From Verrucomicrobiota bacterium (lineage in GTDB: Bacteria > Verrucomicrobiota > Verrucomicrobiia > Chthoniobacterales > UBA10450): a stretch of 33,577 bases of DNA. The position numbers and the translations under genes are program-made. A model generated the notes under the pieces. The model saw only the letters and a list, made by a program, of their open reading frames with translations, searched no databases and was not told where the DNA came from. Where the stretch lies: the NCBI GenBank assembly GCA_003219435.1, contig QHOW01000007.1:1-33577 (forward strand), written 5' to 3'. Positions 24,247 to 31,422 of this stretch are shown piece by piece (positions within the stretch are counted from its first letter, which is position 1; each line of letters starts with the position of its first letter).

Positions 24247-24585
24247 ATGAACGCTCATCTTAGACCTGAAGATCGACTATCGATCTTGCACACTGAAGAT
24301 CAATTCAGACGCTGGCAATCGCTCGATGATGAGCGCCTTTGCATCCTTTGCGAGAGAAAGTTCAACGGACGTCAAGTCGAAGTCCGGCGCTTTGCCAATG
24401 GCAAACATGAATTGCACTGTCCGACCGAAGGGTGCGACTCGGGACCGCACCAGTGGGTCTATCCGGGAACTCCGTTGGTTTCCGACATCGTTGATCCAGA
24501 CTGGTGGCACGCTTTAGGAAAAGAACCTCGAACGCTTTCGGGGCTGAGCAGTCGCCCTCGATTCCAAAGGCAAGAACACGTGTGA
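24247..24585 (+). CDS. Four-cysteine (zinc ribbon-like) small protein, coupled to a sigma factor
   Basis: 112 residues from the ATG at 24247; a frame open back to 24172 (TTG) adds another CPDC-like segment but is less likely. CILC (Cys32, Cys35) and CPTEGC (Cys58, Cys63) form a putative zinc site. Aromatic-rich C-terminal block HQWVYPGT and DPDWWHAL. No family recognised. The stop overlaps the sigma factor GTG (GTGA at 24582-24585), so the two are translationally coupled, and the protein could be a regulator of that sigma factor, for example an anti-sigma-like zinc protein; this is inferred from position only. The tail after about residue 95 overlaps a degenerate palindrome copy. Confidence 0.65.
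   Translation: MNAHLRPEDRLSILHTEDQFRRWQSLDDERLCILCERKFNGRQVEVRRFANGKHELHCPTEGCDSGPHQWVYPGTPLVSDIVDPDWWHALGKEPRTLSGLSSRPRFQRQEHV
24526..24543. repeat. Degenerate copy of the 18-bp dnaX/nifS palindrome
   Basis: Matches 16 of 18 bases of 4897-4914. It lies in the 3' end of the four-cysteine gene and just upstream of the sigma factor start. Confidence 0.6.
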
Positions 24586-25178
24586 TCGAAACTCTTGACA
24601 GAGCAGGCGCAGCGGCACCGACAGACGAGGCGCTCATGAGCGATATTTCGCGCCGGCGGCATGACGCGCTCACGGAATTATACGGACGCCACCGGCAAAG
24701 ACTCCGAGCAATGATCGATGGTGTCGTTCATGAAGGAGCCGAAACAGATGATGTTTTACAGGACATTCTCCTCCAGATTTGGAAAGAAGCCGATCAGTAC
24801 TCACCGAAGGCAGGGCGGCCTCTCGGCTGGATGGTGACGATCGCACGTCGCCGCGCCATCGACCGATTGCGCAGGCGTCAGGCCTATTCTCGTGCGCGGG
24901 AACGTTATGGGAAAGGACTGGTGCAACAGCCTGGGAATCTGCGTGGCGAAGCGTATGATCCTTTTGTCTTGAACGATCTGCATCACTTTCTCGAGAAATG
25001 CATACGAGCGCTGCCCCGGCTTCAACGCGAGGCGGTCAAGCTGGCTTTCTTCGAGGGATTGAGTCACCGCGAAATTGCCGCTACGACTCACGCTCCGCTT
25101 GGTACGGTAAAAACGCGCCTGGAACTAGGTCTGCGAAAACTGGCGCACTCGATCAGACCGCTTCGCGGCAAGGTCTGA
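24582..25178 (+). CDS. ECF-like sigma-70 family RNA polymerase sigma factor
   Basis: 198 residues from the GTG at 24582 (the longer frame from 24504 runs through the repeat and is rejected). Region 2 is at about 22-100 (ALTELYGRHRQRLRAMI, DDVLQDILLQIWKEADQY, GWMVTIARRRAIDRLRRRQ), and region 4 at about 140-195 (LPRLQREAVKLAFFEGLSHR, then APLGTVKTRLELGLRKL). It has the compact architecture of extracytoplasmic-function sigma factors, SigK-like in overall feel. Coupled to the upstream four-cysteine gene by a GTGA overlap. Its targets may include the nearby stress genes, which is a guess. No classic anti-sigma gene follows; glutaredoxin comes next. Confidence 0.92.
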   Translation: MIETLDRAGAAAPTDEALMSDISRRRHDALTELYGRHRQRLRAMIDGVVHEGAETDDVLQDILLQIWKEADQYSPKAGRPLGWMVTIARRRAIDRLRRRQAYSRARERYGKGLVQQPGNLRGEAYDPFVLNDLHHFLEKCIRALPRLQREAVKLAFFEGLSHREIAATTHAPLGTVKTRLELGLRKLAHSIRPLRGKV

Positions 25179-25228
25179 TCTCAGCGTCACCTTGCTTTTC
25201 TCGCGCACAGTTCGTGGTATATTCGCCA

Positions 25229-25564
25229 ATGCAATCGCTTGAAATTATCGCTTATCTAAAGACTTATTGCGGCTGGAGCGCCGGCGTGCGCGCCGTTCTG
25301 GCCAAATATAATCTCGCCTACACAGAAAAAGACATCATTCAAAACCCCGCGTTCCGGTGGGAGATGGAAACAAAAAGCGGACAGCCGCTTTCGCCGTGTG
25401 TTGAAATCAACGGGCGCATGCTCGCTGATGTCAGCGGCGAGGAAGTCGAGCAGTACTTGATCGACAATAAGATTGTCCAGGCGAGCGACGCGGCGACAGA
25501 TGTTCCGACGAACGCGCCGTGCCCGACCGAGCAGCACGAGGGCGCGGTGAAGCTCAATTTCTGA
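25229..25564 (+). CDS. Glutaredoxin family protein
   Basis: 111 residues from the ATG at 25229. The active-site region reads TYCGWSAGVRAVLAKYNL, with Cys-Gly-Trp-Ser in place of the usual CPYC, i.e. a monothiol-like CxxS site. The substrate-binding turn reads GQPLSPCVEINGR, with Pro before Cys instead of the usual cis-Pro TVP. A C-terminal tail with Cys in NAPCPTEQ follows. It probably binds glutathione or another thiol and acts on disulfides or iron-sulfur trafficking in the cytoplasm. It follows the sigma factor by 50 bp on the same strand. Confidence 0.85.
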   Translation: MQSLEIIAYLKTYCGWSAGVRAVLAKYNLAYTEKDIIQNPAFRWEMETKSGQPLSPCVEINGRMLADVSGEEVEQYLIDNKIVQASDAATDVPTNAPCPTEQHEGAVKLNF

Positions 25565-25606
25565 TTTGGTCGGAGGGCGCCCGCGCGCGTCGGCATCCAA
25601 GTTTTA

Positions 25607-25644
25607 ATATGACCCATTCGACCCACAGGTCATGTGGGTCATAT
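25607..25644. terminator. Hairpin between glutaredoxin and PBP genes
   Basis: ATATGACCCA (25607-25616) and TGGGTCATAT (25635-25644) form a perfect 10-bp stem, with a nested GACCCAC / GTGGGTC alternative. It lies 43 bp after the glutaredoxin stop and 69 bp before the PBP gene. No strong T-run follows, so it could instead be another palindromic repeat. Confidence 0.45.
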
Positions 25645-25712
25645 GCGTTTAACGCATCCGCGCCATCTTTCGCGAACGCGAAATATGTGGCTAAGTTGTC
25701 TTTCTATCTGGA

Positions 25713-27881
25713 ATGAAATTCTTCGCTCGTCTCCGATCTCGAAAAAAGAAGGGCGGGAACCTCTTTCGCTACGGCTGGAAGATTTCGCTGCTTGTCCTCA
25801 TCGCGGGAGCCGGCTTTGCGGTTTTCCTCTTTTACGGAGCGTGGGCGCAGACCTTCGACATGAAGAAGGTCGGCGAAATGCCCGAGCGAAACACTGTTTA
25901 CGATGTCGATGGAAAAATTTATAGCCGTCTCGCGGGCGCGAATCGCCTGAAGGTTTCGCTCAACGAAGTGTCACCGCTCTTTATTGCTGCGGTGCTGGCG
26001 CGCGAGGACTCTCGTTTCTATGAGCACAAGGGAATTGATTGGCGTGGCATTCTGCGAGCCCTGGTCCGCGATATTTTGAGCGGCTCAGCCAAGGAAGGCG
26101 CCAGCAGTATTACCCAGCAGCTTGCGCGCAACAGTCTTCCGCTCGGTGGCCGCACGATCAGCCGGAAATTGCTGGAAGCCATGGTGGCGCTCCGCATCGA
26201 GCGCCAGTTCACAAAGCGGCAGATTCTCGAGCTCTACGTAAACCGCATTTATTTCGGCAATGGCTGTTATGGAGTTGAGACCGCGTCACAGTCTTACTTC
26301 GGCAAGAGCGCGGCGCAGTTGAATCTTCCTGAAGCCGCGCTTCTCGCAGGATTGATCCGTGGCCCAAATCGTTTCTCGCCGCTGAAAAATCCCGAAGGCG
26401 CGGCGGAGCAACGCAACGTTGTTCTGGATCGCCTGGTGGCATTGAAAAAACTCTCGCCAGCGCAAGCCGAAGAGGCAAAGCGCGCGAAAATCAGTACGCA
26501 CCCTAAACGTCTGCCTTTTATCCAGGAGAATTATGCGATGGACGCAGTTCAGCGTGATTTGAATGGATTGCTGACGCAAGACCAGGTCGATGACGGCGGC
26601 CTCTCGATTTACACCACGCTCGATCCAGCCGTGCAAAGCGCCGCCCAGCAAGCGCTCGAGACGAAACTCACCAAAATCGAGCATCAATCCAATTTCCATC
26701 ATCCGATCAAGGCAAACTACCAGCCACCGGAGAACGGAGAAGGCGATTCGTCGATGCCGTATCTGCAAGGCGCGGTTGTCGTGATCGATAATCCCAGCGG
26801 CGGGATTCGCGCGCTGGTCGGCGGCCGCGATTACGCTCAAAGCAAATTTAATCGCGCACTCGCGCCGGCAAACCGGCAGGTCGGTTCCGCGTTCAAACCA
26901 TTCGTTTACACGGTCGCTTTCAGTCACGGACTTTTGCCCGGCGCTGCCATTAGCGATGGCCCTATTCGCCCCGGTGAAATTGAAGGCGCTGGAAATTGGT
27001 CTCCAGGAAACTCCGACGGAACTTATGGCGGCATCCTGCCTTGCTCCTACGGTCTCATCCATTCGCGCAATACCATGAGTGTCCGCGTCGGCCAATTCGC
27101 CGGACTTGATGCAGTGCAGCAAGTTGCTAACACGCTCAGCCTTTCCCAGGATGTTCCTCGCGGGCCGGCGATCTACATTGGTTCATTTGAAACAAACTTG
27201 AAAGATCTCTCTGCCGCTTATTCGGTTTTTCCAAATGCTGGAGTGCGCAAACAGGCTTACATCATTGAGCGCATCGATAACCAGGAGCACAAACCGATCT
27301 ATCGCGCCGCCCATCTTTCTGCGCCGGCACTCGACCCGAGTGCCGCGTGGATGACCTCGCAGCTGATGGAAGACGTCTTGACGCGCGGCACTGCTGCCAG
27401 CGCGAGGTCTCTCGGGTTCACCTTGCCGGCTGCTGGCAAGACTGGCACGACTAACGACTACAAGGATGCTTGGTTTCTCGGTTACACGAGCACATTGACC
27501 TGTGGTGTTTGGGTCGGATTCGATCAGCCAACGACGATTATTTCACACGGCTATGGTGCCGCGCTCGCGCTGCCGGTCTGGACGCAGGTAATGAACAAAG
27601 CGGCGCAGCATTATCCCGCCCAGCCGCTGCAACCCACCATGCCGATTCAACGCGCGATGGTCTGTTCCATTTCAAATCAACTTGCCACCACCGGTTGTCA
27701 GGCAGCCGGGACTGCCTACGACATCGCCTTGCCCGCCGACAAGATTCCCGCAGTCGCGTGCCAGGTGCATGGTGGCGAGCAATGGCCGTTTGCGCAGAGA
27801 GCCCTGCCTTTCCAACAGAAGGCCGCGACTTTCCCGAGCCGTCTCTTCCGGTCATTCCAGAGACTTTTTGGCGGAAGATAG
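25713..27881 (+). CDS. Class A penicillin-binding protein (glycosyltransferase and transpeptidase)
   Basis: 722 residues, PBP1a/1c-like. A membrane anchor is at about 22-45 (ISLLVLIAGAGFAVFLF). The GT51 domain has the catalytic Glu98 in REDSRFYEHKG and GASSITQQLARN (129-140), RKLLEAMVALRIERQFTK and LYVNRIYFGNGCYG. The transpeptidase domain carries Ser392-x-x-Lys395 (GSAFKP), Ser451-Arg-Asn, and Lys576-Thr-Gly-Thr (KTGTTNDYKDAW). It polymerises and crosslinks peptidoglycan at the outer face of the inner membrane. The C-terminal extension has three cysteines (VCSISNQ, TGCQAAG, VACQVHGG) that could pair in the periplasm. The gene is intact. Confidence 0.95.
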   Translation: MKFFARLRSRKKKGGNLFRYGWKISLLVLIAGAGFAVFLFYGAWAQTFDMKKVGEMPERNTVYDVDGKIYSRLAGANRLKVSLNEVSPLFIAAVLAREDSRFYEHKGIDWRGILRALVRDILSGSAKEGASSITQQLARNSLPLGGRTISRKLLEAMVALRIERQFTKRQILELYVNRIYFGNGCYGVETASQSYFGKSAAQLNLPEAALLAGLIRGPNRFSPLKNPEGAAEQRNVVLDRLVALKKLSPAQAEEAKRAKISTHPKRLPFIQENYAMDAVQRDLNGLLTQDQVDDGGLSIYTTLDPAVQSAAQQALETKLTKIEHQSNFHHPIKANYQPPENGEGDSSMPYLQGAVVVIDNPSGGIRALVGGRDYAQSKFNRALAPANRQVGSAFKPFVYTVAFSHGLLPGAAISDGPIRPGEIEGAGNWSPGNSDGTYGGILPCSYGLIHSRNTMSVRVGQFAGLDAVQQVANTLSLSQDVPRGPAIYIGSFETNLKDLSAAYSVFPNAGVRKQAYIIERIDNQEHKPIYRAAHLSAPALDPSAAWMTSQLMEDVLTRGTAASARSLGFTLPAAGKTGTTNDYKDAWFLGYTSTLTCGVWVGFDQPTTIISHGYGAALALPVWTQVMNKAAQHYPAQPLQPTMPIQRAMVCSISNQLATTGCQAAGTAYDIALPADKIPAVACQVHGGEQWPFAQRALPFQQKAATFPSRLFRSFQRLFGGR

Positions 27882-27896
27882 GAACATGTTGTTTTT

Positions 27897-27919
27897 GTAG
27901 GGCGTCTGTGTCAGACGCC
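27897..27919 (+). repeat. GTAG-headed hairpin after the PBP gene
   Basis: GTAG at 27897-27900 is followed by GGCGTCTG and CAGACGCC (27901-27908 / 27912-27919) pairing perfectly. It has the same layout as the repeats at 4484 and 6198 but a different stem sequence. Near the gene end it may also act as terminator. Confidence 0.7.
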
Positions 27920-27959
27920 ATTAGCTGAGAGCCCAATTTTTTCACGCCCCGACGCCGTG

Positions 27960-28035
27960 ATTCGATATTCAGTGTTCGACCTTTATTTGCGACCGAAAGC
28001 TGTAAACGCTGAACACCCAGCGTCCAACATCGAAC
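27960..28035. repeat. Inward-facing heptamer arrays in the PBP-DNRLRE gap
   Basis: Left units (ATTCGAT, ATTCAGT, GTTCGAC from about 27960) and right complementary units ending AAC at 28005, 28012, 28026 and 28033 point toward each other on a period of about 7. The rest of the 425-bp gap (27882-28306) shows only the hairpin at 27897 and a weak tRNA-like fragment on the minus strand. Confidence 0.5.
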
Positions 28036-28306
28036 GCAGAAAAGGTCAGCGGGAATCGAACCGCCGCATTTGGAAGAGCGAGCCATTCGCGTCTCGGGGC
28101 GCTCGACCGTCCCCCAAAATGCCGATGACGGTGTCCATGCCATCCCCGATGCAGCCGAAAAAAAGTTTGTAGTCTGCGCAGTTTTTTACTATGATCGGTG
28201 TCGGGCGCTGCCAACCTCGCCTGATTCGCGTTGGCAATGCCTGATTAGAAACACGCAAAAAACCGTAGTTGACGTAAATCGCAAAGGTTCCAAGATTAAG
28301 ATTAAA

Positions 28307-29290
28307 ATGAACACCCAACCCGTAAACTCTCCTAAAACTTTACTCCCACTCATCGTTGCGGCTGCGCTGGCCGGCATCGCTCCCAGTTTAGCGAGCGCGA
28401 CGAGTATCAGTATCAACCCCAGCAAAGACAATACTCTCTACGAGTTCGTTGCCGTTGACGGCGACCGCAGCAACGGCATCGGTCTTCACTTTTTCGCCGG
28501 TAGGACAGATCAGGCTGAAAAGCGCCGGGGCGTGCTCGCCTTTAACGTCGCGGGAAGCATTCCGCCCGGCTCAACGATCACCAGCGCGAGCCTGAGCATG
28601 AATATGTCCAGAACACTTCTCAATACCGCTCGAACCATTGAGCTTCACAAGCTGCTCGCCGATTGGGGGCAAGGAACGTCGGATGCATCTGGACAGGAAG
28701 GTCAAGGAATAGCGGCTGCCACCAACGATGCCACATGGCGGCACCGTTTCTACAACACTATTTTTTGGACGACGCAAGGCGGAGACTTTTCCGGCACGGT
28801 GAGCGCAAGCCAGTCGGTTGGCGCCATCGGACTGTACGTGTGGAGTTCGACGCAGATGGTTGCCGATGTGCAGTCGTGGCTGGACAATCCGGCCACCAAC
28901 TTCGGCTGGCTGGTATTGGGGAACGAGGCCATCAACGACACGACGAAGCGGTTCGACACTCGAGAGAGCACCATCCCGCCTGTGCTGACTATCGACTACA
29001 CGACAGCAACTCCCACTCCGACACCCACACCTGGACCGATTATGCTCACCGCCAGGGGGCGCAAGGTGGGCGGAATAAATACTGTGCGTCTCACCTGGAG
29101 CGGAGCGACGTCGGCCAACATCGACGTCAACCGGAATGGAATTGTGATCGCGACGGTACCGAACACGGGCACCTATACTGATTCCACCGGCGACACCGGC
29201 CGGGCTAGCTACACGTATCACGTATGCGAAGCGGGCACCTCGACCTGCTCAAACGATGTGAGAGTGAGGTTCCCCGTAGCAGGAGAATAA
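28307..29290 (+). CDS. Secreted DNRLRE-domain protein
   Basis: 327 residues from the ATG at 28307; the frame is open further upstream but that would bury the signal peptide (LLPLIVAAALAGIAPSLASA). The DNRLRE-like domain spans roughly 35-215 (INPSKDNTLYEFVAVDGDR, GVLAFNVAGSIPPGSTITSA, FGWLVLGNEAINDTTKRFDT). A Thr-Pro linker (TATPTPTPTPGP) leads to a small beta domain (LTARGRKVGGINTVRLTWSG and CEAGTSTCSND), Ig/Fn3-like, with a possible disulfide. DNRLRE domains occur in many large surface proteins; here the molecule is small and likely extracellular or periplasmic. A strong terminator follows. Confidence 0.85.
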   Translation: MNTQPVNSPKTLLPLIVAAALAGIAPSLASATSISINPSKDNTLYEFVAVDGDRSNGIGLHFFAGRTDQAEKRRGVLAFNVAGSIPPGSTITSASLSMNMSRTLLNTARTIELHKLLADWGQGTSDASGQEGQGIAAATNDATWRHRFYNTIFWTTQGGDFSGTVSASQSVGAIGLYVWSSTQMVADVQSWLDNPATNFGWLVLGNEAINDTTKRFDTRESTIPPVLTIDYTTATPTPTPTPGPIMLTARGRKVGGINTVRLTWSGATSANIDVNRNGIVIATVPNTGTYTDSTGDTGRASYTYHVCEAGTSTCSNDVRVRFPVAGE

Positions 29291-29308
29291 CCAGGCTACT
29301 TCTCTATC

Positions 29309-29348
29309 AACGCGGCGTCCGGCAGTTGGCTGGACGCCGCGTTTGCTT
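29309..29348 (+). terminator. Strong intrinsic-type terminator after the DNRLRE gene
   Basis: AACGCGGCGTCC (29309-29320) and GGACGCCGCGTT (29332-29343) make a perfect 12-bp stem with an 11-base loop, followed by TGCTT. It separates the DNRLRE gene from the molybdenum storage cluster downstream. Confidence 0.8.
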
Positions 29349-29728
29349 AGAGCACCACACATGGCGCTCGTGGAGAAGCGTGACATATTTTTCGCTCGCG
29401 CGTCCTGGCACGAACGTCCGAAATCGGAATAACGAAAAGCCGGGCCGCAATTTCCGAAGGCGACTAGGCGCGGAATTATCGCGTAACGATGGGAAGTCTC
29501 TAGGAAAAATCTAAAAAGCTAAAAAGTCTTGACGCGCTTCCACCCACTCGGCTAAAAACGGCTCTCCAGTTCCATAACCACGAGGGAAGTAAAAATAAGA
29601 AAAACGGTGTTGATACCATTCGCAGGCCTGCCGGCGCAGGTGGAATCCGTCGCTACACTTACTGATTACCCTTGAAATAAATCTCGTTTACCCAGACGGC
29701 GTACCCGCGGACAGATACCTTTGATCTA
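29349..29728. other. Gene-free region upstream of the molybdenum storage cluster
   Basis: 380 bp without a convincing gene. An A-rich run with CTAAAAA-type units lies at about 29500-29525. A possible promoter is TTGACG (29529-29534), 17 bases, CTAAAA (29552-29557), but the -10 match is poor. A small GC hairpin is near 29632. I see no recognisable riboswitch, tRNA or ModE-type operator, though I could not model structures. Confidence 0.4.
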
Positions 29729-30559
29729 ATGAACGAGCCGCGCCTTTTTATGGCAAGCGCGAGACGAAGCTTTGATGAACAAGCCGGGTCTTTTGATCAG
29801 CGCGCCGGACTGCCCGCGAGCGTCTGTGACTTGATTGCCAAGGAGTTGGTGCAGCTCGCCCAGCTTGCTCCCGGCGATGTCGTGCTGGAGGTCGGAGCCG
29901 GAACGGGGCAAATCGGCCTTGCGCTTTGCCAGCTTCCGCTGTGCTACGTAGGATTTGATGCTTCAGCTATGATGCTCGATGTCTTCAAGCGTCGCCGTGC
30001 CAAGAACGCGCCACCGATTTCGCTCATCGCCACTGATGGCAACAACCGCTGGCCGGCTGACGATGGAAGCGTGAACGCGGTGTTTAGTTCGCGGGCGATT
30101 CACCTGTTACGCGTCGAGCATGTGGTGGAGGAAGTCTTTCGAGTGGCTTCACCGAGCGGAGCGACACTGGTGTTGGGTCGCCCGGAGCGCGAGAAGCAGA
30201 GCTTGCGCGCCCTCCTCCGCCAGGAGATGCGCGAGCGCTTGTGGCAACTCGGCTACGCAAGCGACGACGGCCAACAAAAGGAGCGAGAGATTCTGGAGGC
30301 CTGCGTTCGCCGCGGAGCTAATCCGCTCGAACGGCGGGTCGTGGCAACGTGGCCAGTCCAGTACAGCGCCGCTCAGATTCTGACTTCATGGCGAGAGAAA
30401 TCTAGTTTGGCTGGCCTCGAGCTGGAGGCCGAGGTGAAAGAAAAAGTTTTGTCGCAGCTCACTATTTGGGCGAAGGATGTCTTCGGCTCGCTAGAAGCAT
30501 TTCAATCGGCGGAAGAGAAATATATGCTGGAAGGCGTGCGGCTATCCTCGAAGTCGTGA
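29729..30559 (+). CDS. Class I SAM-dependent methyltransferase
   Basis: 276 residues. SAM-binding motif I is at about 52-62 (VLEVGAGTGQIGL), with the acidic end of beta-2 at VGFDASAMMLDVFK and the post-motif region SRAIHLL; the fold matches Methyltransf_11/25-type enzymes. The C-terminal third is helical and may form a substrate lid. The substrate is unknown. The stop TGA is immediately followed by the ATG of mosB with no gap, so it is very likely co-translated with the storage protein genes. First gene of the cluster. What a methyltransferase would do there is not known to me. Confidence 0.88.
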   Translation: MNEPRLFMASARRSFDEQAGSFDQRAGLPASVCDLIAKELVQLAQLAPGDVVLEVGAGTGQIGLALCQLPLCYVGFDASAMMLDVFKRRRAKNAPPISLIATDGNNRWPADDGSVNAVFSSRAIHLLRVEHVVEEVFRVASPSGATLVLGRPEREKQSLRALLRQEMRERLWQLGYASDDGQQKEREILEACVRRGANPLERRVVATWPVQYSAAQILTSWREKSSLAGLELEAEVKEKVLSQLTIWAKDVFGSLEAFQSAEEKYMLEGVRLSSKS

Positions 30560-31390
30560 ATGTCACAAATCTCTATGGACAGTGAAGGGTTGACTAATTT
30601 CTCTGAAGCGCTGATGGCCGGCTCACTGACAGATGACCAACTGATCGCGCAAACTGGGCGGCCATCACTGGTCAACATCATTCCCGACGCAAACGTGGTG
30701 AAGATTGGGGGGCAGAGCCTCATCGATCGGGGGCGCTCGGCGGTCTTCCCATTGATTGATGAAATCGTCGCCAACCTGCCGCGACATAAGATGATTATCG
30801 GCACCGGAGCCGGCACTCGCGCGCGCCACGCCTACAGCGTGGGCCTGGACTTAAAAATGCCGACCGGCGTCCTGAGCGTGCTCGGTACGTTCGTCAGCAT
30901 GCAGAACGCGCGCATGATTCATTACCTGCTGGCCAAACACGGAGTGCCGTTCATTGAGCCGGCGCAATTCGCACAGTTACCGCTCTATTTGGAGGAGCGC
31001 CGGGCCGTGGTGTTCTTCGGAATGCCACCTTACACCTTTTGGCATCAGAACCCGGCCGTGGGCCGTATACCGCCGCACCGTACCGACACAGGCGTCTACC
31101 TTGTAAGCGAAGTCTTCGGCACGCGGTCGATGATTTTTGTGAAGGACGAGAGGGGCCTCTTCACCGCCGACCCCAAGAAAGATCGCCACGCGAGGTTCAT
31201 TCCCAAAATCACGGTGGCGGAATTGGAAGCGATGGACCTGCAGGACGTGGTGGTGGAGCGCGCCGTGCTTGAACTGATGAAAGCCGCTGAGAATTGCCGC
31301 TCGATTTATATCATCAATGGCCTCGAACCGGGCAACCTCACCCGCGCCCTCAACGGCGAACACGTTGGCACCATCATCACTGCAGATTGA
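30560..31390 (+). CDS. mosB: Molybdenum storage protein, beta-type subunit
   Basis: 276 residues with the amino-acid-kinase fold in the form seen in Azotobacter vinelandii MoSto. Key segments: VVKIGGQSLIDRGRSAVFP (47-64), GTGAGTRARHAYSVGLDL (81-98), GMPPYTFWHQ, IPPHRTDTG (170-178), FVKDERGLFTADP (193-205), and NGLEPGNLTRALNGEHVGTI near the end. The match to remembered MosB is strong throughout, including the RDG-type start loop and the PPHRTD block, and clearly closer to this family than to UMP kinase. In Azotobacter, alpha and beta subunits form a hexamer that stores polyoxomolybdate clusters using ATP. Starts right after the methyltransferase stop. Confidence 0.88.
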   Translation: MSQISMDSEGLTNFSEALMAGSLTDDQLIAQTGRPSLVNIIPDANVVKIGGQSLIDRGRSAVFPLIDEIVANLPRHKMIIGTGAGTRARHAYSVGLDLKMPTGVLSVLGTFVSMQNARMIHYLLAKHGVPFIEPAQFAQLPLYLEERRAVVFFGMPPYTFWHQNPAVGRIPPHRTDTGVYLVSEVFGTRSMIFVKDERGLFTADPKKDRHARFIPKITVAELEAMDLQDVVVERAVLELMKAAENCRSIYIINGLEPGNLTRALNGEHVGTIITAD

Positions 31391-31422
31391 CCGAGAGACT
31401 TAAAGCCGATCCGCCCGAAGCT

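Noticed and set aside
26286-27122. 278-codon open frame antisense to the PBP gene
   Set aside because: Shadow of a well-supported gene; no recognisable protein features.
28044-28085. tRNA-Gly-like fragment on the minus strand (CTTCCAA loop and GGTTCGATTCCCGC)
   Set aside because: The T-arm pairs only partly, the anticodon stem does not pair and no acceptor stem could be found; at best a decayed tRNA piece.
29349-29728. Molybdenum cofactor riboswitch upstream of the mos cluster
   Set aside because: No recognisable conserved pairing was found by eye; a covariance-model search would decide.
31294-31422. N-terminal extension of mosA overlapping mosB
   Set aside because: Overlaps the mosB coding end with His/Pro/Arg-rich sequence; the ATG at 31423 gives family length.
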